In this document: positions 31,706 through 39,527 of the stretch, piece by piece
How the letters are laid out: every line of letters begins with the position of its first letter
How positions within the stretch are numbered: the stretch's first letter is position 1
Assembly: GCF_001005085.2 (NCBI RefSeq)
Contig: NZ_LBMU02000058.1
Span: 62,001-126,000 of the forward strand
Direction: 5' to 3'
DNA: 64,000 nucleotides
Source of the DNA: Streptomyces humi
Lineage (GTDB): Bacteria > Actinomycetota > Actinomycetes > Streptomycetales > Streptomycetaceae
Notes under the pieces: model-generated
Database searches by the model: none
What the model was told of the DNA's origin: nothing
What the model saw: only the letters and a program-made list of their open reading frames with translations
Made by a program: the position numbers and the translations under genes

Positions 31706-32932
31706 TCAGGGGTTGAGCCGCACCGGCAGCTCGAAGAGGTCGTTCTGGGTGACCACCGGCTTGTTGCGCAGCTCGGACGCAGGCACCGCGAGGTCCAGGC
31801 CGGGGAAGCGGACGTAGAGCGCGGGCAGCGCGACGCCCGCCTCCAGGCGGGAGAGCGCCGCACCCGGGCAGACGTGCGGCCCGTGCCCGAAGGAGATGTG
31901 CCGGTTCCCCGACTCCCGGGTGACGTCGAACTCCCCGGCGCTCGGCCCGTGCGCGTCCTCGTCCCGGCCGATCGCGGCGTACGACACGATGAGCGCGTCG
32001 CCCGCCGGCAGCACCTTGTCGCCGACCTGGACGTCCTCGGTGGCGAACCGGATCAGCACGTGCGAGGTCGGGGTGGACCAGCGCAGCGTCTCCTCGACCA
32101 CCGACGACCAGTCCACCTCCCCGGCGAGCACGGCGGCCCGCTGCTCGGGGTGGGTGGAGAGGTTGACCACGGCGTTGACGATCAGCGAGATGGTGGTCTC
32201 GTGGCCCGCCGCCACCATCAGCTGGAGGGTGGAGACGATCTCCTCGTCGGTGAGGTGGTCGCCGTCCTCGGAGGCCAGGATCAGCGCGCTGGTCAGGTCG
32301 TCCCCGGGCGCGGCCCGCTTGGCGGCGACCGTGGCGGCCATGATCCCGGCCAGCTCGGTGAGGGTGGCGATGACCTCGGCGGGCGGGGTCTGGGTGGAGA
32401 AGAACTTTTCGAACAGCACCTTCAGACGGGGCAGTTCGGCCTCGTCGATGCCCATCAGGTCGGCGATGACGTACATGGGCAGCGGGTAGGCGAAGGCCGC
32501 CTTGAGGTCGACGCTCTCGCCGTCCACGGGCAGGGCGTCGAGCAGGTCCTGGGTGAGCTTCTGGATCCGCTCCCGCATCTGCTCCACCCGGCGCGGGGTG
32601 AGCGCCTGCGCGACCAGCACCCGCATCCTGCGGTGGTCGGCGCCGTCCACGGTCAGCATCGAACGGCCGGGGTTGGCGAGGCCGATCAGCGGCCAGTCCG
32701 GCGCTATCTCCCCGCGCTGCCAGGCGCCCCACACGTTGATGTCCTTGACCAGCCGCGGGTCGGTCAGCAGCGCCTTGGCCTCGGCGTGCCGGGTGACCGC
32801 CCAGACGGGCACCCCGCCGGGCAGTTCCACGGCGGCGAGCGGGCCGGCGGCGCGCAGCCGCGCGCTCTCGCCGTCCAGGTCGCCGACGAAGGGGTCGAGG
32901 GCGATCCGGGCTTGTTCGGTACCGGTCGTCAT
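31706..32932 (-). CDS. Cytochrome P450, CYP154-like, canonical
   Basis: A 408-residue soluble P450. All signatures are intact: I-helix AAGHETT, K-helix EETLR, and heme-binding FGHGPHVCPG. It therefore should perform NAD(P)H-dependent monooxygenation using ferredoxin and a reductase such as the FprA-like protein at 8.8 kb. The ATG at 32932 follows GGGAGG. It lies 78 bases downstream of the CYP157-like gene and is probably the last gene of the conservon operon, because a strong hairpin follows. Paired CYP157/CYP154 genes downstream of conservons are known from S. coelicolor; the subfamily assignment here is inferred from that context. Confidence 0.93.
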   Translation of the reverse strand: MTTGTEQARIALDPFVGDLDGESARLRAAGPLAAVELPGGVPVWAVTRHAEAKALLTDPRLVKDINVWGAWQRGEIAPDWPLIGLANPGRSMLTVDGADHRRMRVLVAQALTPRRVEQMRERIQKLTQDLLDALPVDGESVDLKAAFAYPLPMYVIADLMGIDEAELPRLKVLFEKFFSTQTPPAEVIATLTELAGIMAATVAAKRAAPGDDLTSALILASEDGDHLTDEEIVSTLQLMVAAGHETTISLIVNAVVNLSTHPEQRAAVLAGEVDWSSVVEETLRWSTPTSHVLIRFATEDVQVGDKVLPAGDALIVSYAAIGRDEDAHGPSAGEFDVTRESGNRHISFGHGPHVCPGAALSRLEAGVALPALYVRFPGLDLAVPASELRNKPVVTQNDLFELPVRLNP

Positions 32933-33010
32933 CGTGACGTGCCTCCCAGGGCAGGGTCGGATAACTGCGCCATGCGGTGCTGCGCCTGTCTCTCGATGCG
33001 GATCAGCGGA

Positions 33011-34219
33011 TCAGAGGGCGGGTACGGGGGTGAACCGGACGGGCAGCGCGGTCAGCCCGCGCAGCCACGGCGAGGGCCGCCGGGTGAGGGAGTCGGCCGG
33101 GACCGCCAGGTCGATGTCCGGGAGCCGGTCGAGGACGACCTCGATCCCGGTCCTGGCGATCACCTCGGCGACCTCCTGGGCGGGGAACGGGCAGCGGTGC
33201 TCGCCGTGCCCGAAGGAGAAGTGCGCGTTGTTGCCGCCGGTCAGCGCGGAGGCGTCGGTGCGCACCTGCGGATCGGAGTTGGCGCCCTGGAGTCCGAGGA
33301 TCAGCAGGTCACCGGCGCGGATCCGGCGCCCGCCCAGCTGGGTGTCGCGGGACGCCCAGCGGCCGGCGATGTTCTGGCTGGGGGTGTCCTCCCACAGCAC
33401 CTCGTTCATCGCCTCCGCGACACTGTTGCGGCCACCGAACAGGGAGGCGGCGAACCGGGAGTCGGTGAGCATCAGGCGCAGTGAGTTGCCGATCCAGTCG
33501 GCGGTCGGCTGGTGCCCGGCCGCCATCATGACCATCAGGTCGTTCATCATCTCTTCGTCGGTGAACCCGCTCTTGTCCTGGAGCATCCGCGACACCACGT
33601 CGTCGGCCGGGTCCGCCTTCCGGTCGGCCAGCAACTGGGCCATGGACGTGGCCAGATGGGTCTGCCCGGCGATCGCCCGCTCACGCCCGTCGATCATGTC
33701 GTTGAGGGCGGTGACCAGACCGGGGCCCTCCTCGTCGGAGAAGCCGTACAGGCGCGCCAGCACCCGCACCGGCAGCAGCATCGCGTACTGGCCGATCAGG
33801 TCGGCCTCGCCGCTCGTGCACAGCCCGTCGATCAGCTCGTCCGCGAACCGCTCGGCGTGGCCGCGCAGTTCGAACGGGTCGACGGCCTCCAGCGCGTCGC
33901 TGATCATCCCGGCCCGCTCGCGGTGCCGCTCGCCGACCGTGTACAGGATCGAGGGCTGCTTACGGCCGATCATCGGCAGCAGCGGCCAGTCGTCGGGTAT
34001 CAGGTCCCACTGGTTCCACAGGTCCGAGTCCCGGCTGAACAGCACCGGGTCCCCGGTCACCTGGTGCAGCTCGCGGTAGCCGACGACCAGCCAGGCGGGC
34101 ACGTCGCCGTCGAGCACGACGGGGGTGACGGCGCCGTGGTCGCGCCGCATCTCGCGGTACAGACGCGCCGGTTCGGTCTGGAACCGGGGGCCGCCGAGCG
34201 GCACGGCTTCGGGGGTCAC
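33011..34219 (-). CDS. Atypical cytochrome P450, CYP157-like, lacking the ExxR arginine
   Basis: A 402-residue P450. The heme ligand is Cys343 in FGHGEHRCP, but the usual Gly two residues after Cys is Phe-Pro. The K-helix ExxR is E273-V-L-W276, so the otherwise near-invariant Arg is Trp, the known peculiarity of the CYP157 family. The I-helix A-G-x-[DE]-T-T reads AGHQPT, without the acid or the proton-relay Thr. Monooxygenase activity is doubtful. The GTG at 34219 overlaps the GTPase stop by four bases, implying translational coupling to the conservon. AGGAG stands five bases before it. Confidence 0.93.
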   Translation of the reverse strand: MTPEAVPLGGPRFQTEPARLYREMRRDHGAVTPVVLDGDVPAWLVVGYRELHQVTGDPVLFSRDSDLWNQWDLIPDDWPLLPMIGRKQPSILYTVGERHRERAGMISDALEAVDPFELRGHAERFADELIDGLCTSGEADLIGQYAMLLPVRVLARLYGFSDEEGPGLVTALNDMIDGRERAIAGQTHLATSMAQLLADRKADPADDVVSRMLQDKSGFTDEEMMNDLMVMMAAGHQPTADWIGNSLRLMLTDSRFAASLFGGRNSVAEAMNEVLWEDTPSQNIAGRWASRDTQLGGRRIRAGDLLILGLQGANSDPQVRTDASALTGGNNAHFSFGHGEHRCPFPAQEVAEVIARTGIEVVLDRLPDIDLAVPADSLTRRPSPWLRGLTALPVRFTPVPAL

Positions 34220-34842
34220 ACGAACTCCTGTCGGGGCAGGTCCGCCGGTGCGGACGGGCCGGCGTACCGGTTCTTGACGTGCTGGACGAGCGTGATCAGC
34301 ACCTGCTTGCCGGACTCCCGGGAACGGGCGTCGCAGTTCACCAGCGGGACGTGCGGATCCAGGTCGAGGGCGTGCCGGACGTCCTCCGGCGTGTGCACGG
34401 CGCCGCCGAAGTCGTTGCAGGCCACGATGAACGGCGTGCCGTGCTTCTCCAGGCGGTCGATGGCGTACCAGGAGTCGTCGATCCGCCGGGTGTCGACGAG
34501 CACGACCGCGCCGAGGGTGCCGGAGAACAGCCGGTCCCACAGGAACCAGAACCGCTCCTGGCCCGGCGCCCCGAACAGGTACAGCACGTTGCGGGAGTCC
34601 AGCGTGATCCGGCCGAAGTCGAAGGCGACGGTGGTGGCGGACTTGCCGCGCACCTCGCGGATGTCGTCGACCTCCGCGCCGGCCTGGGTCATCGTCTCCT
34701 CGGTGTTCAGGGGACGGATCTCGCTGACCGAGCGGACCAGCGTGGTCTTGCCGACGCCGAAGCCGCCCACGACCACGATCTTGAAGCCGTTGTCGGCGGA
34801 GGCACCCAACGGGGTGCGCGCGTCAGAGGTTGCGGAGTCCAA
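34216..34842 (-). CDS. cvnD: Conservon GTP-binding protein CvnD
   Basis: A 208-residue small GTPase of the MglA/conservon type. The P-loop is VVVGGFGVGKTTLV (about residues 22-35), the switch II region is LFGAPGQERFWFLWD, and the specificity loop is VACNDFGG rather than NKxD. In conservons CvnD interacts with CvnA-C in a membrane-associated complex likened to eukaryotic G-protein modules. The TTG start at 34842 was chosen because LDSATSDARTPLG is the conserved N-terminus; it overlaps the DUF742 gene by 20 bases. The stop overlaps the CYP157-like start by four bases. Confidence 0.94.
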   Translation of the reverse strand: MDSATSDARTPLGASADNGFKIVVVGGFGVGKTTLVRSVSEIRPLNTEETMTQAGAEVDDIREVRGKSATTVAFDFGRITLDSRNVLYLFGAPGQERFWFLWDRLFSGTLGAVVLVDTRRIDDSWYAIDRLEKHGTPFIVACNDFGGAVHTPEDVRHALDLDPHVPLVNCDARSRESGKQVLITLVQHVKNRYAGPSAPADLPRQEFV

Positions 34843-35170
34843 CGAGCACCTGCTCCAGGATGTCGGGATCGGTGATGGCCGGCCGGTACGGGTGGCGGGC
34901 ACTGACCCGGCCGGCCGCCAGCAGGTCGCCCAGCAGGATCTTGGTGATGCTCACCGGCAGCGCCAGCTCCGCCGCGATCTCGACCACGGAGACCGGGAAC
35001 TCGGCCAGCCGCAGGATCGCCGCGTGCTCCGACTGCATGCCGGTGGCCGGCTCCGACTCGGCCACGACCAGTGTGACCAGGTCGAAGGGGTTGTCGGGGC
35101 CGGCACCGCTGCGGCCGCCGGTGATGGTGTAAAGACGGTCGGGCGCGTCGTCCCTGCCGGGCCGGCTCAT
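34823..35170 (-). CDS. cvnC: Conservon DUF742 protein CvnC
   Basis: A 115-residue protein of the DUF742 family, with a winged-helix-like C-terminal half (FPVSVVEIAAELALPVSITK, then LLGDLLAAGRVS). It begins MSRPGRDDAPDRLYTITGGR, the typical conservon form. It is thought to bridge the roadblock protein and the GTPase. It overlaps cvnB by four bases and cvnD by 20 bases. Confidence 0.95.
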   Translation of the reverse strand: MSRPGRDDAPDRLYTITGGRSGAGPDNPFDLVTLVVAESEPATGMQSEHAAILRLAEFPVSVVEIAAELALPVSITKILLGDLLAAGRVSARHPYRPAITDPDILEQVLVGLRNL

Positions 35171-35574
35171 GCGGTGCGAGGCTGCGCGGTCAGGTGTTCG
35201 CCGAGTTGCTCGACCAGTTCGCTCATGTTGTGCCCGACCAGCCCCGGCTCCGCGTCCTCGCTGGTCACCACGGCCAGGTGGGCGCCCTCGCCGGCCTCGA
35301 CGATGAACAGCACGCCCCCGTAGAACTCGGTCATCGCCGACCGCACGCCGCCGCTGCCGTCGCCGAACTCCACGGACGCCCCGTGCGACAGCGACTGGAT
35401 GCCGGCGGCGATCGCCGCGAGCTGGTCGGCCTGGTCGACGGAGAGCTCCGGGGTACGGCAGAGCTTGAGCCCGTCGCGGGAGAGCACCAGGGCATGCCGG
35501 GCACCGGGGGTGCGCTCCAGGAGGCCCTCGATGAGCCAGGTGAGCTTGTCGTCGGCGGTGGTCCTGCCGGTCAT
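35167..35574 (-). CDS. cvnB: Conservon roadblock/LC7 protein CvnB
   Basis: A 135-residue roadblock/LC7-domain protein: LTWLIEGLLERTPGARHALV, VLSRDGLKLC, and FIVEAGEGAHLAVVTSEDAE. In the gliding-motility and conservon systems such domains bind and regulate the MglA-type GTPase. Its start overlaps the cvnA stop and its stop overlaps the cvnC start by four bases each. Confidence 0.96.
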   Translation of the reverse strand: MTGRTTADDKLTWLIEGLLERTPGARHALVLSRDGLKLCRTPELSVDQADQLAAIAAGIQSLSHGASVEFGDGSGGVRSAMTEFYGGVLFIVEAGEGAHLAVVTSEDAEPGLVGHNMSELVEQLGEHLTAQPRTA

Positions 35575-37226
35575 GAAGTGGTGTCGCCTTCCGGGTGCGC
35601 GTGCGGGTGAGAGGTGTGCTCGGATTCGGACTCCGGGTGGGGCGCGGGGGCCGGGTCGTGCACGGGCGTGGGGGCGTACGGGTCAGTCTCGTCGGCCGTG
35701 CCGTGGGCGCCGGCGGAGTCGGGCGCGGCGGTGCGTACGGCCTGCCGGAAGCTGTTGAAGCGGGCGGCGCGCACCCGGGCGTCCTCGGCGGCGGGCGCGG
35801 GGCGCGGCTGCTCCGGCTGCGGCGACGACCTGCGCTCGGCCTCGGCGAGGGTCCGGCCGCGGCGCCGCCTGGGCAGCCCGGCGGGCTCGTTCTCGTCGTC
35901 GGCGGATCCGGTGCCCGCGGTGGATCCGGATGCCGCGGCTTCGGCGGTCTCGGATCCGGTGGCCGCGGCGGACTCGGCGAGGTCGGCGGACTCGCCCGAC
36001 GCGGCGGACTCGTGCACGGGTGCCGGGTCCGCGGCGGCCGGCACCCGCGCGGGCGACTCGGCCGCCTTCGGGGGCGCGGGCTCGTCGCCGACCGGGCTGG
36101 TCAGCAGGTCCTGCGGGACGAGCATCAGCACCCCGGTGCCGCCGCGTGCCGACGGCCGGAACGACACCTTCAGACCGTGCTTGCCGGCCAGCCGGCCCAC
36201 CACCGCGAGACCGAGCCGGGTGCCGGTGAGACCGCCCAGCTCCGTGGTGTCGCCGGAGACCGCCCGCTCGGCGCGGCGCAGCTGCACGTCGCCCATGACC
36301 AGCCCGCTGTCCTCCACGGACACGATGACCCCGGCCGGCACCTCCTCCACGTACACGTGGACCTCGGCCGTCGGCGGCGAGAAGTTGGCGGCGTTGTCGA
36401 GGAGTTCGGCGAGCGCGTGCATGACACCCTCGGCGGCGTGTCCCGCGACGGCGGCCTCGCTCACCGAGTGCACCCGCACCCGGCGGTAGCCGCTGATCCG
36501 GCCCATCGCCCCGCGCAGGATCGACTCCATGCCGATCGGACGCGCCCACCGGCGGCCGGAACGCGCCCCGGTCAGTACCGCGATGGAGTCGGCGAGCCGG
36601 CCCGCCTGGGCGGTGCGGTGGTCGAGGTGCAGCAGGTCCGCGAGCACGTCCTCCTCGGTGTGCCGCTCCTCCATGCCCCGCAGGTCGGCGAGGGTGGCGG
36701 TGGCCAGGGCCTGCATCCGGCCGGCCGCGTTGCCGGCGGCGGCGATCGCCGCGGCCCGTTCCCGGGAGGCCCGCTCCAGGGCGGCGGCGAGCCGGACGTT
36801 CTCCTGCCGGTACCAGTCCAGCTCCTGGCCGCTGTCCTCCTGGACGCGGGCCCGCTCCTGCTCGAAGGACTCCGCGAACTCGCTGCGTTGCTGGGCCAGT
36901 TCGTCGATCAGCCGCTGCTGCTCCTGGCGCGCCTCCTCGGTCGTGCGGGCCTGCTGCTGGAGCAGCCGCCCGATGTCCTGGCTCACCGCCTCCAGCCGGC
37001 GCCGGGCACCGCGCGCGGTGCGTGCCGCGTGGACGGCCCAGGTCACCGCCGCGCAGAGCAGCAGCGCGGCCGCGCTCGCCCCCAGGGCGAGGGGCGTACG
37101 TACCGAGGCCGGAGCGGCGGTCACCGCGGCGACCACCGCGAGAGCCGACACGACGGCGGTCAGTGCGAGGGTCGGAGCGAGCGTACGGGGGGACGGTCGG
37201 TCGCCGGGATGCGTGGGCGCGGTCAT
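35571..37226 (-). CDS. cvnA: Conservon sensor histidine-kinase-like protein CvnA
   Basis: A 551-residue membrane sensor. Two membrane helices lie at about 17-38 and 45-67, followed by a long coiled coil (about 75-175), a dimerisation region with LLHLDHRTAQAGRLAD, and a HATPase_c domain whose N box is ALAELLDNAANFSPP and whose later glycine-rich region is GGLTGTRLGLAVVGRLA. The C-terminal 180 residues are Pro/Ala/Glu-rich and disordered. The protein heads the four-gene conservon, and the operon is likely transcribed from a promoter with a TATAGT -10 box upstream. No response regulator is present, as usual for conservons. Confidence 0.95.
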   Translation of the reverse strand: MTAPTHPGDRPSPRTLAPTLALTAVVSALAVVAAVTAAPASVRTPLALGASAAALLLCAAVTWAVHAARTARGARRRLEAVSQDIGRLLQQQARTTEEARQEQQRLIDELAQQRSEFAESFEQERARVQEDSGQELDWYRQENVRLAAALERASRERAAAIAAAGNAAGRMQALATATLADLRGMEERHTEEDVLADLLHLDHRTAQAGRLADSIAVLTGARSGRRWARPIGMESILRGAMGRISGYRRVRVHSVSEAAVAGHAAEGVMHALAELLDNAANFSPPTAEVHVYVEEVPAGVIVSVEDSGLVMGDVQLRRAERAVSGDTTELGGLTGTRLGLAVVGRLAGKHGLKVSFRPSARGGTGVLMLVPQDLLTSPVGDEPAPPKAAESPARVPAAADPAPVHESAASGESADLAESAAATGSETAEAAASGSTAGTGSADDENEPAGLPRRRRGRTLAEAERRSSPQPEQPRPAPAAEDARVRAARFNSFRQAVRTAAPDSAGAHGTADETDPYAPTPVHDPAPAPHPESESEHTSHPHAHPEGDTTS

Positions 37227-37306
37227 CGGTCCGGTCTGATCCTCGGAGCAGGTAGGGATGTGTGTCCGGTAAAGGAGTTGTGACGCTCGGTGCTGAACTT
37301 CGCGTC

Positions 37307-37336
37307 ACTATACGAGAGTCCGTGATCGAAACAGAA
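37307..37336 (-). promoter_or_regulatory. Candidate promoter of the conservon operon
   Basis: On the minus strand TATAGT (37307-37312) is a near-consensus -10 box, with TTCTGT 18 bases upstream as a weak -35. It lies about 80 bases before the cvnA start. The rest of the 37227-37406 intergenic region holds the beta-lactamase 3' flank. Confidence 0.5.
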
Positions 37337-37406
37337 CGGTTCCGGCCGCATTACCTGAAAGCGATGACAGGGCAGGTGTCTTGCTGTGGGTAGGCTGTGA
37401 GTGATC

Positions 37407-38282
37407 TTAAGCGTCGTCGCGGCCGAAGGCGTCCGCGACCACCGCGGCGGCCGCGCTCACCAGCGCCGAGTCGGCCGCGGCCGCGGCGTCCGTGTGCGTC
37501 GAGAGCACGGCCACCACGACGGGGGCGCGGCCGGGCGGCCAGGCGATCGCGACGTCGTTGGCGGTGCCGTAACCGCCCGTCCCGGTCTTGTCGCCGACCG
37601 TCCAGTCGCGGGGGAGCCCGGCGCGGATGCGTTCCCCGCCGGTGGTGTTGGCGAGCAGCCAGCCGGTGAGCCGGTGCCGGTCCCCGCCGTCCAGGGCGCC
37701 GCCGAGGACCAGCCGGGCATAGGTCGCGCCGATCGCCTCGGGGGAGGTGGTGTCCGTCCCGCGCCCCGGCTCGGCCGAGTTCAGCTCCGGCTCCCACCGG
37801 TCCAGCCGCGTCACCCGGTCCCCGAGCGAACGCGACAGCCGCGTGACCGCCACCGGCCCGCCCAGTTGCTCCAGCAACAGGTTCGCCGCGGTGTTGTCGC
37901 TGTACGAGACCGCCGCCGCGCACAGCTGCGCGACGGTCATTCCCGAAGCGAGGTTCTCGGGCCTGCCGGTGACCGGCGCCCCGCCGGCCCGCTCGACGTC
38001 GCCCTCGTCGTAGTGCACCACCTCGGCCAGCACGTCCTCGTCCAGGTCGCGCAGGACCGCGGCCACCGCGAGCGTCTTGAACACCGAGCACATCGGGAAG
38101 AGTTCGCCGCCGCGATGCCGGAGCCGGGCGCCGGTACCGGTGTCCCAGGCGAACACCCCGAGGCGCGCCCGGTGTTCACGTTCCAGGGCACGCAACCGGG
38201 CGACTGCCGAGGGACGTTCGCCGACGGGCAGCGCGGTGCCCAGGGCGGCGGTCAGGACGAGACGGCGCGACGGGTTCGGCAT
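37407..38282 (-). CDS. Class A beta-lactamase
   Basis: A 291-residue exported serine beta-lactamase. The twin arginines in SRRLVLTAALGTALPVG suggest Tat export, but the signal is short. The catalytic motifs are all present: S-x-x-K as CSVFKT, SDN as YSDNTAAN, the omega-loop Glu in WEPELN, and KTG as VGDKTGTG. The enzyme hydrolyses penicillins and related lactams in the periplasm-equivalent space. The ATG at 38282 has GAAGGAG at six bases. It is not in an obvious operon; the conservon lies upstream on the same strand. Confidence 0.94.
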   Translation of the reverse strand: MPNPSRRLVLTAALGTALPVGERPSAVARLRALEREHRARLGVFAWDTGTGARLRHRGGELFPMCSVFKTLAVAAVLRDLDEDVLAEVVHYDEGDVERAGGAPVTGRPENLASGMTVAQLCAAAVSYSDNTAANLLLEQLGGPVAVTRLSRSLGDRVTRLDRWEPELNSAEPGRGTDTTSPEAIGATYARLVLGGALDGGDRHRLTGWLLANTTGGERIRAGLPRDWTVGDKTGTGGYGTANDVAIAWPPGRAPVVVAVLSTHTDAAAAADSALVSAAAAVVADAFGRDDA

Positions 38283-38524
38283 GACGGCTCCTTCACCTGG
38301 ACATCGGGGAGGGGGACGCACGGGCGGCCAGGAGGGTTCCGTCGTGGACGGGTGATGAACGCGACGCGGAATTCCGGCCAGTAGTAGCTCCCGCATCGTC
38401 GCAAATGATCCAAACGTCTATACGATGACGCGTGAAACGGCCGGGACGTGGAGAACCTCTTCTCCGTGTGCGCGGGTCCGCGGGCAGGCCGACGGCGGGG
38501 CGGTGTCGAGGGGGCGATGCCTTC

Positions 38525-39325
38525 ATGAGGGGCGACTGGACCCGGCTGACCGGGAGAGCGGTCCGGTTCGCGCACCGCACGCTGCGCGACGAATGGCACG
38601 GCATCGTGGTGGAGCCGGTACGACAGCTCGTCCGCCGCGGGCTCTGCGGGATCGTGCTGGCGTTCGTGGCCGCGTCCGGCGTCATCTTCTTCCACGCCGT
38701 CGCCCAGCACCCCTTCGGCAGGAGACTCGTGTGGCATCTCGGCGGTGTCACCGCCGACCTCCCGCTGTGGCTCTCCCTGCTCCGCACCCCCGTCTCGCTC
38801 TACGTCCCGGCCCTGGATCTGCCCGTCTGGGCGGGCATCACCCAGCTCTTCCTCGCCTTCGCGCTCGCCGAACTCACCCTCGGCCGCGGCCGGACCCTCG
38901 CCGTCGCCTACCTCACCACCGTGGCCGGCACCATGACCGCCCGGGTGATGGTCGCGGTGGGCCCCGGCTGGTGGGGGTTCGGCCTGCCCCCGGCGGTGGG
39001 CCGGGTCCTCGACACCGGGCCGTCCGCCGCCGTGGTCGGCCTGTTCACCTATCTGGCCGTGGTCCGCCGGGCCCCCGTCGTCTTCGCGCTGACCGGCGGC
39101 TCGATGGTGTGGGAGTCGATCGCGGTACCGAACCTCGCCGGCCGGGAGCACCTGATCGCGGTGACCGGGGCGCTCGTCCTCGGTCTGCTGCACGGCCGCC
39201 GGCCGCCCCTCCCGGCCCGGTTCGCGCAACGCCTCGACACACCACCGCCGCCGCCCCGTTCCGGGCCGCCCGTGCACCGCCCCGACCCCCAGCGCCGGCC
39301 CGTGCCGTCCCTGCGGCTCCCCTGA
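38525..39325 (+). CDS. Rhomboid-like multi-pass membrane protein
   Basis: A 266-residue membrane protein with about five or six hydrophobic helices (around 36-60, 90-110, 113-135, 140-158, 172-190 and 215-235). The segment TGPSAAVVGLFTYLAVV carries a G-x-S-x motif in a helix, and a His occurs in the last helix (REHLIAVTGALVLGLLHG), both compatible with a rhomboid-type Ser-His dyad, but the full GxSG motif is not present. The C-terminus is a Pro-rich tail. The ATG at 38525 was chosen; a GTG at 38432 in frame would add 31 residues. It is divergent from the beta-lactamase. Confidence 0.8.
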   Translation: MRGDWTRLTGRAVRFAHRTLRDEWHGIVVEPVRQLVRRGLCGIVLAFVAASGVIFFHAVAQHPFGRRLVWHLGGVTADLPLWLSLLRTPVSLYVPALDLPVWAGITQLFLAFALAELTLGRGRTLAVAYLTTVAGTMTARVMVAVGPGWWGFGLPPAVGRVLDTGPSAAVVGLFTYLAVVRRAPVVFALTGGSMVWESIAVPNLAGREHLIAVTGALVLGLLHGRRPPLPARFAQRLDTPPPPPRSGPPVHRPDPQRRPVPSLRLP

Positions 39326-39484
39326 AACACCCCAACCCCTCCGCTTTCCCCGGAACCCCATAAGTCACGCGGCCGACCCGCCGAACCGTTCAACCACGTC
39401 AATGTGATGGTTTTCGCACTTCAGCCCCTGCGGGCAACCCCTAGTGTTGCGGCGAGCTACGGCAGGTCACGGCAGCGCGCGGCT

Positions 39485-39498
39485 GACACCATGGTGTC
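39485..39498. promoter_or_regulatory. 14-bp perfect palindrome upstream of pyruvate carboxylase
   Basis: GACACCATGGTGTC is a perfect palindrome ending 29 bases before the pyc start. It lies between a TAGTGT -10-like hexamer (39442-39447) and the ribosome-binding site, as expected of a repressor site in the leader. Confidence 0.4.
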
Positions 39499-39527
39499 TG
39501 TCGCCGGCAGGCTGAAGGGATCCAGGG

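Noticed and set aside
30593..37226. Aldo/keto reductase as a member of the conservon operon
   Set aside because: A perfect 16-bp terminator and a MerR-type promoter separate it from the P450 genes.
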